The notes under the pieces are model-generated. The model had not been told where the DNA came from. It made no database searches and saw nothing but the letters and a program-made list of their open reading frames with translations. A stretch of DNA of 64,000 nt, from contig NC_085854.1 in assembly GCF_020906515.1 (NCBI RefSeq), positions 1,984,001 to 2,048,000 of the forward strand, written 5' to 3'. Below, piece after piece: positions 54,136-64,000 of the stretch; the stretch's first letter is position 1, and each line of letters starts with the position of its first letter. The DNA is from Vanrija pseudolonga (Eukaryota; Basidiomycota; Tremellomycetes; Trichosporonales; Trichosporonaceae). The translations under genes were made by a program, and so were the position numbers.

Positions 54136-55241
54136 TCAGCACGTGCATGCACGCTTGCTCTCCTCCTCGACAGGCGCGTTGGCGATCTTGACTCCGCTGT
54201 TGCCTGGTGTCTTGGGTGCCGCCAGGGGGAGATTCTTGGCTGTGATTGGGTTAGGGCGGGCACACGACAGCAACGACAAACGACAAACTCACCAATCGAC
54301 ATGAACAGGTCGTCGACACCATCGCCCGTCTTGGCACTCGCCTCGGTGAACAGCAGCTCCTCGTCCTTTGCAAACTGCTCCCCGAGCTCGCGTGGCACCT
54401 TGCGCGACGCCTTGAGGTCCGACTTGTTGCCGACGAGCATGATGACAATGTTTGGGTCCGCCTGGCGCTGCAGTTCGCGGACCCACGACTTTGCCTTGTC
54501 AAACGACGCCTGGGGTTAGTGGCCAGCGAGGGGAGGATGAGCCTACCTCTGGGGGCTGCAGGAGTCAGCTCTATACATGGAAAATATGAGCTCACTCACC
54601 TGAGTAATGTCGTACACAATCACGGCGGCGTTGGCGTTCCTGAAGTAGATCGGGGCGAGCGACTTGTATCCTGAAAGGTCAGATGTGCCGCGCTAGTCGT
54701 ACGCACGCTCCTGGCCGGCCTGGGCAGGTCAGCAAAAGCAACTCGTCTCACACCTACAGTGTCCCAGATCTCAAACTTGATGTTGGTCGAATCGTCGAGC
54801 GGCACCGTCTGGGTGAGGAACGCGGCTGTTGTCAGCTTGAGTTCGCGAACCCGTTAGCTCACCTCCTGTTGGTGCAATAGACGAGGTGAGGAAATGGCAG
54901 AACAGAGAAAGAGGAACAAGTCATCTCGGTCAGTGCCTGCGTCGTGCTCCACTCCGATTCAACAATGCGCACCGATAGTGGACTCCCTGCGTGGGTTAGC
55001 TTTCCCTAGGCCTTCAAACCCACCTAAAGTCTGAGAACTCGTCGCGGACCTGCTCAAGTCAGTCGGCGCTCCAGCCCACCTCCGTCGCCGAACGCACGAA
55101 TCGCAGCACCAAGCTGCTCTTTCCCACTGCCGACTCTCCTGCGGCGACGTCAGCGTCCTTTCTCCACCAGCGCACGCGATCAGGTGCGATGTGCAACCTA
55201 CCCAGGAGCACGAGCTTGAAAGATGCTGTCCGTGGTGCCAT
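54136..55241 (-). CDS. VPS21: Rab5-family small GTPase (Ypt5/Vps21-like), up to eleven exons
   Basis: Early-endosome Rab. Exons: 55241-55202, 55138-55098, 55049-55024, 54986-54973, 54865-54863, 54825-54758, 54719-54707, 54670-54600, (54555-54547), 54509-54293, 54239-54136; about 198-201 residues. G1 is GESAVGKSS, switch I ends ESTIGAAFLTQT, G3 is WDTAGQERYKSL, G4 GNKSDL, G5 EASAKT, and the tail ends CTC for double prenylation. The Gly of TIGAAF can only be supplied by a 3-nt exon GAG (54863-54865) between two consensus introns. A 13-nt exon encodes most of AGQER. The 9-nt exon in brackets would add Pro-Pro-Glu after DITQ and is optional. Confidence 0.85.
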
Positions 55242-55889
55242 TGTGGTGGTTGTACAAGTTGCTGTATGAGTAGGAAGTGAGTGGCAACTGTGATTGAGGT
55301 GGTGGTGGTGATGGGGAGAGCGAAGTGTAATGTCTGATTATCGTCAAGGGGAAGGGAGGGAGGGAAGGCTGAGCGGTGACGATGCCCCGCCCCGCCTAGC
55401 TGCAACTGCCCAGCGCCCGCCAAGCGTTGAGTGAGGCGGTGAACGGAGATTACACGTGGGAATTTGGTCCCGTGTGGGACCTGCCTGGCTTCATCGGTGA
55501 CTGTGATCCGACCTCCGGCGTAGCGTCAGCCAGGTCTACCTTCCCTCCGTCATTTGCCCTCTTCCCATCCCATCCTCCCCCTCGTTGCTCAACCCATCCC
55601 ATACTTCACTCGTATCAACTCTCCCATCTAACTCGTCTCACAACGCGTCCCATCGTCTTTGTCTCATCGTCTGGCTGTCACATTGGTCCTGCGCCTCGTC
55701 AAGCACCGTCCTCCGTCGTCTTCCCTCTCCGCGCTCCCGTCAAATTACCTTCCCTCACCGGCCCCGCGAGTGGCCCTTGCGCGTTTCAAGCCGTAATCTG
55801 CCTTCCCTGGCGGCCATTCTTCCCGTCTTAACCCGCGCTGTGAGCAGTGAGCCGAGTCGAGCTCAGTCAACCTTGCCTCTTGTCACACC
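55242..55889. other. divergent promoter region
   Basis: 648 bp between Rab5 and the RRM gene. Plus-strand sequence from about 55540 to 55760 is pyrimidine-rich, probably a 5' leader of the RRM gene. Nothing else is seen. Confidence 0.5.
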
Positions 55890-58216
55890 ATGAGCTTCCG
55901 TCCTCCACGAGGTGGAGGCGGGGGTCATCGCGGCGGTGGTGGTGGACATCGCGGAGGCGGCGGCGGTGGATTCCGCGGCGGAGGCCCTCGTGGTGGCGGA
56001 CGTCATGACCAAGGCCGATATGAGCCAGAACCCGCATTCAGTGAGAACAACGGCGGTCAGTTTAACCACCAACCACCACCGCCACCGCACTTCAACGATC
56101 GCGGTGATCGCGGCGGACCCAGTTACGGCCGTGACCGAGGGCGTGAGGACCGTGGTGGTGATTATGGTCAGCACTGGGATCGTGGCGATGGCCCCGGCCG
56201 GGGAGGTGGCCGTGGTGGTCGGGGTGGTGGCCGACAGCATCACCGCCGAGGTGAACGTGAAGATGCGAATGGTAAGCAGACATGCCGAGTGAGAGAGCGG
56301 TTACGTTGGGGCTGCGTGAGAAACGAGACGACGATCTGAGTGAGGGGCAAGAGAGGCAGCTCAGAGCCCGCCCGGCCTTTGTCAGCTGTAAACCACTGTC
56401 GACACAGCGCAACGCAGGCCCTCCCTGGATAGAACTTCCGTCTCACATACACAGGCCGCACGTTTGAGCTCCCGGTTCCGGTGCGCGATGCGCCGAGCGA
56501 GCAAACCCGCCTCGAGCGGCTGGCAAGAGAACGTGTTTCGAGGACATTGTTCATCCGCAATGTGGCAGTGGGTGGTTGCAATATCACCTCGGTCTAACAG
56601 GGCAGTACGAGACGGACTCGAACGAGTTCAGGCGGCGGTTCGAGCAGTTTGGCGAAGTCTCAGACTGGTTCGACGCGATCCGAAACCGTGGCCTTATCTT
56701 CGTGACCTTTGTGGGTGGAGGGTGGAGTGTTACTCACCCAGCTAACATGTCAGTACGATATCCGCGCCGCCGAAGTGGCGCGACAAGGCATGACGGGTAC
56801 AAAGCTGTTCGAGCGCCCCATCGACGTGCACTACAGCTTGCCAAAGGAGAAGGACCAGGATGGGCCGTGTGACGCCAGCAAGCACCAAGGGTCGCTGTTG
56901 GTCACGCTGCACCCGCGCCACCCGCTCGAGGAGGCCGACATTGGCAACGCGGCGGCCCAGTTTGGCGAGGTCAAGGCGGTCAGGACGACGGGGTACCAGG
57001 AGTGAGTGTGGCGTAGTAGCACCAGCTAACCCTGCCCAGGCAGAAGGTCGTCGAGTACTACGACTCTCGCGCTGCGGTCGACTTTCAGCACACTATGGAC
57101 GGCAAGCCGTTCAAGGGCGGTGACCTGGAAGTTCGGTTCGTGTGGGACGTAGGAGACGTCGTCAACCCGGACCCAGTAGCAGCGGAGCGGGAGTACGGTG
57201 GCGCCAACGACAGCAGCGCGCTGCGCGGGCGGAATCGGCGTGACTCGCGTGGCGGGCACGGCGGACCAGGACGGTTCAACAGGCGCGACGACCGAGACAG
57301 GCGAGACGACCGCGATAATGGCCCACGGTACGACGACCGGCAGCGCGAGCGCGAACCGCCGCGGTTCGACGACTACCGCGATCGGTACGATGACCGGCGT
57401 CCTTCGGCGGGCGGAGGGGGGCGGTACGACGAGCCGCGCCGCGACTACGCGCGCCAGGAGTCACGGTACAATGATGCGCCGCAGCCCGCGCCGGCCCCAC
57501 CGTCGAGATTGGACGAGGCGCGTAAAGTACAAGACTTGCTCACTTCGCTCGGGAACGCAGCGAGCCTGGCGAACAAGCCCCCTCCACCTCCCCCACCGCC
57601 CCAGCCGCCGGCGCCAGCGTACCCCCCAGTGCAGGGCTACGCCCCACCCCCGGCGCCGTACCCACCGCCGCCAGCGCAATACGCGCCACCACCACCGGCA
57701 CCAGCAGCGCCGGCGCCGTACCCCGGTTACCCGCCTGCTCCGCCTCCGCCAGCGCCGTCCCCCTACCCTCCCCCTGCCGCGCACTACCCGCCCCCTCCGG
57801 CACCAGCATACCCGCCAGCCCCGCCGGCGCCAGCCCACAACCCGTACGCAGCGCCAGTGCCAGCCCCATACCCACCACCGCATCCGCCAGCGCCGTACCC
57901 TCCCCCGCACCAGTCACCTCCCCCGCCTCAGCCGTACAGCGCGCCCCCGAGACCGTCGTATCCCCCCGCATCGTCGCCTCCTGCGCCGACCTCGTCTTCT
58001 CTGCCACCCAACGTCCTCGCACTGCTGCAGAACCCACCGCGCCCGAGTGGCGCGCCGCCGCCCCCTCCTTCGCCGCAGGGATACCAGCAGCACCCGTACC
58101 CTCCACCGCAGAGCCACTACCCGCCGCCACAGCAGCAGCATCGCCCGGCAGACCAGGGGTACGACCCTGCCAGACCTAAAGACGTCGATTCGCTCCTCGC
58201 CATGCTGAAGCGCTAG
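55890..58216 (+). CDS. RNA-binding protein with Gly-rich RGG lead, two RRM domains and Pro-rich tail
   Basis: Five exons, 55890-56271, 56455-56567, 56606-56710, 56754-57001 and 57040-58216, give 674 residues. Residues 1-130 are Gly/Arg-rich with RGG repeats. RRM1 at about 150-225 has RNP2 TLFIRNVAYE and RNP1-like NRGLIFVTF, then YDIRAAEVARQGMTGTKLFE and DVHYSLPKEKD. RRM2 at about 240-315 has SLLVTLHPRHPLEEADI, QFGEVKAV and VVEYYDSRAAVDF. This arrangement resembles Mei2-like proteins, whose C-terminal RRM is however absent. A second Arg/Asp-rich region and a 250-residue Pro/Ala/Tyr tail of P-Y-P and APPP units follow. Likely acts in mRNA regulation; exact orthology is uncertain. Confidence 0.82.
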
Positions 58217-58390
58217 GCGTCGCACCACACTTCGCAACTGATGTATAATACCAAGCACATTGCATGGTGAGAATGAAAAAGAGTTACATATTAGCGGCGG
58301 CGAAGACTGGCCCATCCTGACCACTTTGACTTTCACGCACTGCCGCTCACGACTTGACTTTTACCCATCTATAACGACCCCCCCAGCCCC

Positions 58391-60638
58391 TCAAACCTTG
58401 TTGATGAACAGAAGCTTGCTCTGGTGGTCGACGCCAGGCAGGCGCGAGCTCGACCAGTCCAGCTGGAGGCCGACGCTGCGGAGCGCCTTGCCAGAGTACC
58501 TGACGCCGTTGATCTCGTACTCGGCGGCCTCGTCGAGGCCGTCGAGCCTGAGCCGCGGCGTGTCGACCTTGATGCGGGCGTACATCTGGAACGCGAGGAG
58601 CACGGCGTTGCCGTCTGGCGCGACGTAGAGCGCGGCGGGGTAGTTGGACTTGCCGGGCAGGGCGAGGCGGTAGAGGTCACCGTGGATGACGTACGGGTTG
58701 ACCTTTTCGGCCAGCGCGACGAGCTCGGAGATCTGGGCGCGCTCCTCGGCGCTCAAGTGCTCGAGCTCGAGCTCGAACCCGAAGCTGCCGCCCATGAGCG
58801 CGACGTGGGCCCTGAACTCGAGGGGCGTCGCGCGGCCGACCTGCTCGCCCGGGCTCGCGGACACATGGCACCCCATCGCGGATGGCGGGTAGGCCAGACA
58901 CGTGCCGAACTGGATGTGCAGGCGCTCGAGCGGGTCCGTGTCGTCCGACGTCCACTGCTGCGGCCAGTACTGCAGAATGCCCGGGTCGTACCGCCCTCCG
59001 CCGGACGCGCAGCCCTCGAACAGCACCTCGGGGAAGCTCGTCGTCAGGCTGTCCAGCACGCGGTACAGGCCCAGCATGTACTTGTGGCTCGCGTACGGCT
59101 GGGGCGTCTCGTGCATGTACCTGTTGTTGTCCCACTTGACGAACGTGATGTTCGCCATGCGGAGCACGTTGCCGATCGCCTCGATGATATAGTCCTGGAC
59201 TTCGGTCTTGCCGAGGTCGAGCACGAGCTGCTGGCGCGACTCGGTGCGCTCGTGCTCGCCCGCGAAGAGCACCCAGTCGGGGTGCGCCTCGTACAGGTCT
59301 GACGAGGGGTTGACCATCTCTGGCTCGACCCAGATGCCGAACTGGAGGTCCTGGGGGGCAGTGGCTGCGCCGACAGGCTTCACCTGCAGGTCGTTGACGC
59401 TCTTGACGAAGGTGTCGAGGCCCTGCGGGAACCGGCGCGGGTTGGGGATCCAGTCGCCCAGCCCCGCGTCGTCGTTGACGCGCGGGTGCTTGTCCCCGAA
59501 CCACCCGTCGTCGAGCACAAACAGCTTGATGCCGAGCTCGGCGCAGTTCTTCGCGCGCTCGTACAGCATCGCGTCGGTGAACTTGAAGTACATGCCCTCC
59601 CACGAGTTGAGGAGGACGGGGCGCTCGCGCTTGGTCCAGCGCGAGCGCGACAAGTGGTCCCGGTACAGGCGGTGCAGGTGGCGGCTCATGCCGCCGAGTC
59701 CGGCGTCCGAGTACACCGCGACGGCCTCGGGTGTCGTGAAGGTCTCGCCGGCGCCGAGCGGCCACGACAGCTGCACGGGGTTGAGGCCGATCGACACGCG
59801 CACAATGTCGTACGCGTGCCGCTCGACGTCGACGGCAAAGCTGCCAGTGTACACGAGGTTGAAGGCGTACGCCGGGCCCTGGGTCTCGGTGGTGCTCGCG
59901 TCGACGAGCGCCACGAACGGGTTGAAGTAGTGCGATGAGTAGCCGACTGCGCTCTGGAATCTGCGGGGGGTTAGCAGGTGATGTGGGTCAGGAGACGGAC
60001 ACAACTCACCCCTGCGTGCCGGGGAAGACGGGGCGGCGCATCTCGACGCGCTCGCGGCACCAGTCGCCGGCGAGCTGGACCATCTCCCAGTCGCCAGAGG
60101 GCAGGTCGAGCGTGAAGCTGCTCGCGCGCTGGATCTCGACGGGGGTCGTGCCGGCGTTGCGGAGGGTAAAGCTCCTCGCGATGGCGTTGTGTGCGGGAAA
60201 GACGGAGTACGAGAGCTCCGCCACGAGACCCGAGTGCTTGTCCGCCAGGTCGACAACAAGCGTTGTCACGTCGGCCGCCGTGCCGAACGTGGCCGGGAGG
60301 CCAGGGAGCGCAGGCTTGCCCTCTACCACGCGGTGCGCGGCGTACTTGAATGCCGTGACGGTGTGTCCGGCCGCATGGCGGACAATGAAGGCCGGCAGGC
60401 GGAAGTCGCCTCGCCCGAGGTCGGGGAACTCGCGCCGCTCGTCGAGCAGCGCGCGGCCCCACGGCGCAGGACCAGTGCTCGCCGCGAGGCCGGGAGCAGG
60501 CGCGCCAAAGTGGTCGTGGATGAGCTCGCCGTCCGCGGCGACGTGGAAGCGGTACTCGACCGCAGGGCCGCGGAGGACGAACTCGTTGGCGGGGCTCACC
60601 TCGACCGCTGCGGTGCGGGGCTTGACAATCTGGGTCAT
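58391..60638 (-). CDS. alpha-galactosidase, glycoside hydrolase family 36
   Basis: Hydrolyses alpha-1,6-linked galactose from raffinose-type oligosaccharides. Exons 60638-60010 and 59960-58391 give 732 residues, the normal GH36 length. The beta-sandwich N-domain precedes a TIM barrel with LNSWEGMYFKFTD, KLFVLDDGWFGDK, PVGAATAPQDLQFGIWVEPE, the nucleophile Asp in FVKWDNNRYMHE, FEGCASGGGRYDPGILQY and the acid/base Asp in WTSDDTDPLERL. A C-terminal beta-domain ends LLFINKV. There is no signal peptide, so the enzyme is probably cytosolic and needs sugar uptake. It diverges from the cyclase-family gene across 1.2 kb. Confidence 0.93.
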
Positions 60639-61856
60639 GGTGGATGGTGATGGGGAAGAGGGAAAAAGTCGAGCACGTCGCCGGCCCTTTCATTGCTCGT
60701 CGCTGGCCCATCGCTCGGCGCACACCACCGATATAGCGGGGGCAGCTCGGTCTCGCTCGGTGCATCATCATCAGCTGATTACAGAGGGGCCGATCGGACA
60801 TGGTGCGGGGTGTGGGGAGTCAGTGGTGCTGCTGGTGGTGGTGCTCGCGTGGCCGTCCCTATCTCGCGCCGACATTATCGAATCCACGCCTCTCCACGTG
60901 CTCTTCGAACGGGAATGCAGCGCGAGATTCCCGTTCGGTGCAGCGCAGCCCTGAGGTAAATGGGAAATGAGCATGCGGAGCGCTTGAGCGAGCAGGAGAT
61001 GGATGTAGGCGGGGGAGAGGAGAGAGAGAGATCAGGGGGTGGGGGACGACAAGAGAGTGGGGGGTGGACGACGGCTTTACCGAGGATCTCCCTGCGGCTC
61101 TCGTCGGGACACCTGGGCACGCCGCGCCTCGCCGCGCGCCCTGCCCAGCCACCTCGCCGAGTGCCCAGCGAGCTCGGCGCCGCGGTATGAGGCATTAAAC
61201 ACGCCTGCGATGTAGCCGGCTTGGCATGTGCGCTGCACACCCGGTGTGTTAACGGCCCTTTGTTGATGATCCACACCGCCGAGAAGAATGATCCGGCGTT
61301 GACTGTTGAAAGAGCGGGCCGAAACTCGGCTCGGTGACGGCCCGATTCTTCGCTGTACGTGGCCTCGGCCGCTCTTGGCCGGATCGCTGGGCTACCCCTC
61401 TGGAGAATACTGACCTGTTGTTCCATCTTGACTTCTGCCAGCATCTCGACTTCTTCCATTCTGGCAGAAGTATACAGGTCAGGTTACAAGTTACAGATTG
61501 TGGCTTCGCAGGGTCAGGTTCGCAGGCTGCCTTCAACCACCGGTCTCCGCCGGTGGTCTGTAGAGGTTCGGGCTGCGACTGACCACCTCTAACCCATGTA
61601 GGAGCACTCATCTCTTCATCAGCTGGCATGAAGCCCATGCACTACCCAGCTCACCTCATCGCGACTGCATTGTTGTGGTTGTTTGGCCAGCACGTCGGCG
61701 GGGTTGGCGGCGTTGAAGCCCATTGACTGACGACCCTTCCTTCACCCTGGCCGACCTCCACCCGATGACGACCTAACCTCCACCACCCAACTCATCCAAC
61801 TTGACCATCCACTCCATTCCCCACCTTGCCGACATTATCGCTACGTTACATCGCCC
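60639..61856. other. divergent intergenic region with an 8-bp hairpin
   Basis: 1.2 kb between the alpha-galactosidase and cyclase-family starts. It contains a perfect inverted repeat ACCACCGG/CCGGTGGT with a 6-nt loop at 61536-61557, whose CGG/CCG arms could be a site for a Zn2Cys6 dimer or a hairpin. No gene is seen. Confidence 0.5.
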
Positions 61857-62975
61857 ATGGTCCGCCCCACGCCCCCACCATTCGACGCCCTCCCCCTCCA
61901 GCGCCCCGGGCCACCCTACAACGCCTGGGGGCTCTGGGGGGCCGACGACGAGCTGGGCCGGCTCAACCTCATCACGCCCGACGTGGTCAAGGCCGCGCGC
62001 GACGAGATCAAGGAGGGCATCGTGATCAACCTCAAGTGGGTTGTCCGCCGATGCATTTCTGACCCACCAGCATGCCGCTCGACAACATCCCGCTCAACCC
62101 CGTCCGTCAGCGGCTCGAGCACACGATGTGAGTCGCGTGCGCTTCGCGGCTAACGCTCAGCATCCCCAAAGGATACGCCAACGACGACCACCTCAGCTTC
62201 AACACGCAGTGCTCGACCCAGTGGGACGGCTTCAGACACTACCCGTACCAAGACTATCCAGAGAAGGGACAGACGGTGCACTATGGCGGGATGACCTCGG
62301 CCGAGGGATCCAGCAAGGACGTGAAGCGTCTCGGGGTGGACAGTGAGTAGTGCAACTTCCTTCCCCGCTGAATGCCAGACTACACGCGCAAGCCCATTTC
62401 GTCGCGAGCGCACCTCCTCGACATAGATCGTCACATCCGGATCAACGCCCTCCCGCCACTCGAGCTGTTCGACAACACGACGCCGATCCCCGTCAGCCTT
62501 CTGCAGGCGTGCGCCGACGCGCAGGGGGTCGAGTTCCGCACAGGCGACATCTTGCTCGTGAACACAGGCTGGACGAAGGCGTGGTACGCGCTTGATGAGG
62601 CCGGGCGCGAGGCCATGCCCCTGAGATCGCACCGCGCGTGCACGGGCGTCGCGCAGGGCGAGGAGATGCTGCGGTGGCACTGGGAGCGTGGAATCGCGGC
62701 TGTCGCGTCGGATGTGTGAGTGGGGCCATTGGGTGCCTGCCCGGGAATGTCTGCTAACGAACAGCTCCGCGTACGAGGCGTGGCCGCCGAAGAAACCCGC
62801 CCTGCACGAGGTCTTCCTCTCGGGCTGGGGCCTGCCCATCGGCGAGACATTTGACCTTCGCGAGCTCGCCGCCGAGTGTGAGCGCCTGAAGCGCTGGACG
62901 TTCTTCTTTGCCTCGGTGGCACTCTACGTCCCCGGTGGTATTGCGAGCCCAGCGAATGCGCAGGCGTTGTTGTAG
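61857..62975 (+). CDS. cyclase-family metal-dependent hydrolase (kynurenine formamidase superfamily)
   Basis: Exons 61857-62035, 62071-62127, 62161-62342, 62379-62715 and 62765-62975 give 321 residues. The fungal-type motif CSTQWDGFRHYPYQD followed by HYGGMTS replaces the H-x-G-T-H-x-D of bacterial members; the His after the Asp and the later acidic residues are the likely metal ligands. FRTGDILLVNTGWTKAWY and the late SAYEAWPP, LHEVFLSGWGLPIGE are also typical. Family members hydrolyse amides or lactones, among them N-formylkynurenine, but the substrate here is unknown. Introns of 33-36 nt are among the shortest in the window. No signal peptide is seen. Confidence 0.85.
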
Positions 62976-64000
62976 GGGATAGAGGTGGGGTTGAGTATGT
63001 TAGTGGGCCTGGGAGCCAGATGGATTTTGGTAACTTGCGAACAACATGAGCGACACCGAGTCCACGGCTTGAAAGGCGAGTGTTGGGAATCATACGTCTC
63101 TTCAAAAGGTAATAGTAATCGTCAAGCTGGTAGGGCTATTACACCCCAACTGCGAGGTGAAGTGCAGTGGGGTGCGAGCCCACACCATTGCCCCGCACTT
63201 GACGAGCAAACCTCGCACCCCCAACACACATCCCCACCCCCGCACGGCACACAGCACACAGCACACAACACACAGCACACGGCACACAAAAACGATTCGC
63301 CCTGCTCCCGAACCCCGGCCGCCAATCCCCTTCCTCCTGGGACAGGTCCGGATTCAGCGAGTGGAATCGAACCGCCGCCGTTCGATCAGAGGGAGGAGGC
63401 AGTATTGAACTGCTACTCCGTGATCGCCAGCTGCGCACTTTACTGCGATGGCGGTGAGGAGTTGAGAGCGGCTATGAAGATTCATGGCTCATGTTACGGA
63501 TTCTCACACCACAAGCTTCGACTCCCAACCAGTGCAGGCGCTGGTGCGACGGCGGTGGCGGCAGCGGGAAGCACACTCATCTCGTTCCTGCTCTCTCTCA
63601 TACACTTTCAACAGGAGGAGCTCGCCCTGCTAAATCCAGCCGAGGTCATGCGCCGCTGTGAATCAACCTCGTGGCTATTGTCCAAAGGTCTTCGAATGGA
63701 TCACATCACCCCAGCATATTTGCCGTCGCATTAGCAGTATTATTGCTGATTTTCTGGAGGAGTGTACTCGACTGCCGAGGAGCACTGTATCCATTGGCAT
63801 GTTTACTTGCTCGCGCAGGAAATGGTTCGACCACCGCCACAAGCCCAACCGTGTGGCACCCCACACACTCCTACCTCGCCGATGTCGGCGCGAATGACCC
63901 ACAAGGGGACATAATTGCGGCACGAGTACGGCGAGGCTCGCCGTGATGTCGCCGAACGAGCGGGGCCGTGACGCTCTCGAACGGGAATAATAGTTCAATT
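62976..64000. other. right-end region without a supported gene
   Basis: 1.0 kb to the window end. Contains an inverted repeat GGTGCGAG/CTCGCACC (63171-63178 and 63212-63219), a CA-rich microsatellite, and a B-box-like GGTTCGATTCC on the minus strand near 63367, but no drawable tRNA. Frames of up to 249 codons lack family resemblance. Confidence 0.4.
63244..63289 (+). repeat. GCACACA-type microsatellite
   Basis: About six imperfect units of GCACACA or CGGCACACA in a row. A simple sequence repeat with no coding role seen. Confidence 0.8.

Noticed and set aside
60875-61459. 194-codon minus-strand frame upstream of the alpha-galactosidase
   Set aside because: No domain or sensible start; it overlaps low-complexity purine-rich DNA.
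63340-63460. Possible tRNA around the B-box GGTTCGATTCC
   Set aside because: No matching acceptor strand or seven-base anticodon loop could be found.
62985-63734. 249-codon plus-strand frame at the right end
   Set aside because: It crosses a CA microsatellite that encodes Q-H-T-A repeats, lacks any recognisable motif, and its only ordered-looking part is short.

Overview
This looks like a nuclear contig from a basidiomycete yeast, most likely Tremellomycetes and perhaps Trichosporonales. The evidence is high GC, very short spliceosomal introns (about 31-60 nt; donors GTGAGT, GTGGGT, GTAAGT or GTACGT; branch sites CTGAC or CTAAC; acceptors CAG), dense intron-bearing genes on both strands, and proteins that read as fungal housekeeping genes. 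Placement below class level is inference. Gene models were assembled by hand from splice signals, reading frame and family alignment. In every multi-exon model the exon lengths sum to a whole number of codons.

Layout. 1-12 kb: a large BAR-PH-ArfGAP gene, two low-complexity proteins with a Trp-Arg-Lys N-terminus, a frame-disrupted quinone oxidoreductase, a tiny UBA-like protein and an intron-containing tRNA-Ser(UGA). 12.7-17.2 kb: two S-phase genes, CDC6 and thymidylate synthase. 18-27.6 kb: an accessory block of six unnamed genes that mostly share an H-x2-H...C-x2-C motif, often behind a UBA-like helical domain. 27.9-41.8 kb: a housekeeping run made of a Zn2Cys6 regulator, amino-acid permease, mitochondrial PP2C phosphatase, ICE2-like ER protein, DUS1 and a GCK-type STE20 kinase. 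41.8-52.1 kb: a second accessory block with six small paralogues on the minus strand, a KNH-like secreted protein, a tandem BTB-like pair and two more H-x2-H...C-x2-C proteins. 53-63 kb: an F-box protein, a Rab5 GTPase with a 3-nt micro-exon, a two-RRM protein, a GH36 alpha-galactosidase and a cyclase-family hydrolase.

The main novelty candidates are the dispersed H-x2-H...C-x2-C family (eight or nine copies here), its habit of starting with a first exon of only 4-10 nt, and the six-member small-protein cluster whose members mostly carry a TATA-like box 60-90 bp upstream of the start codon. No transposon, virus-like element or CRISPR array was recognised.
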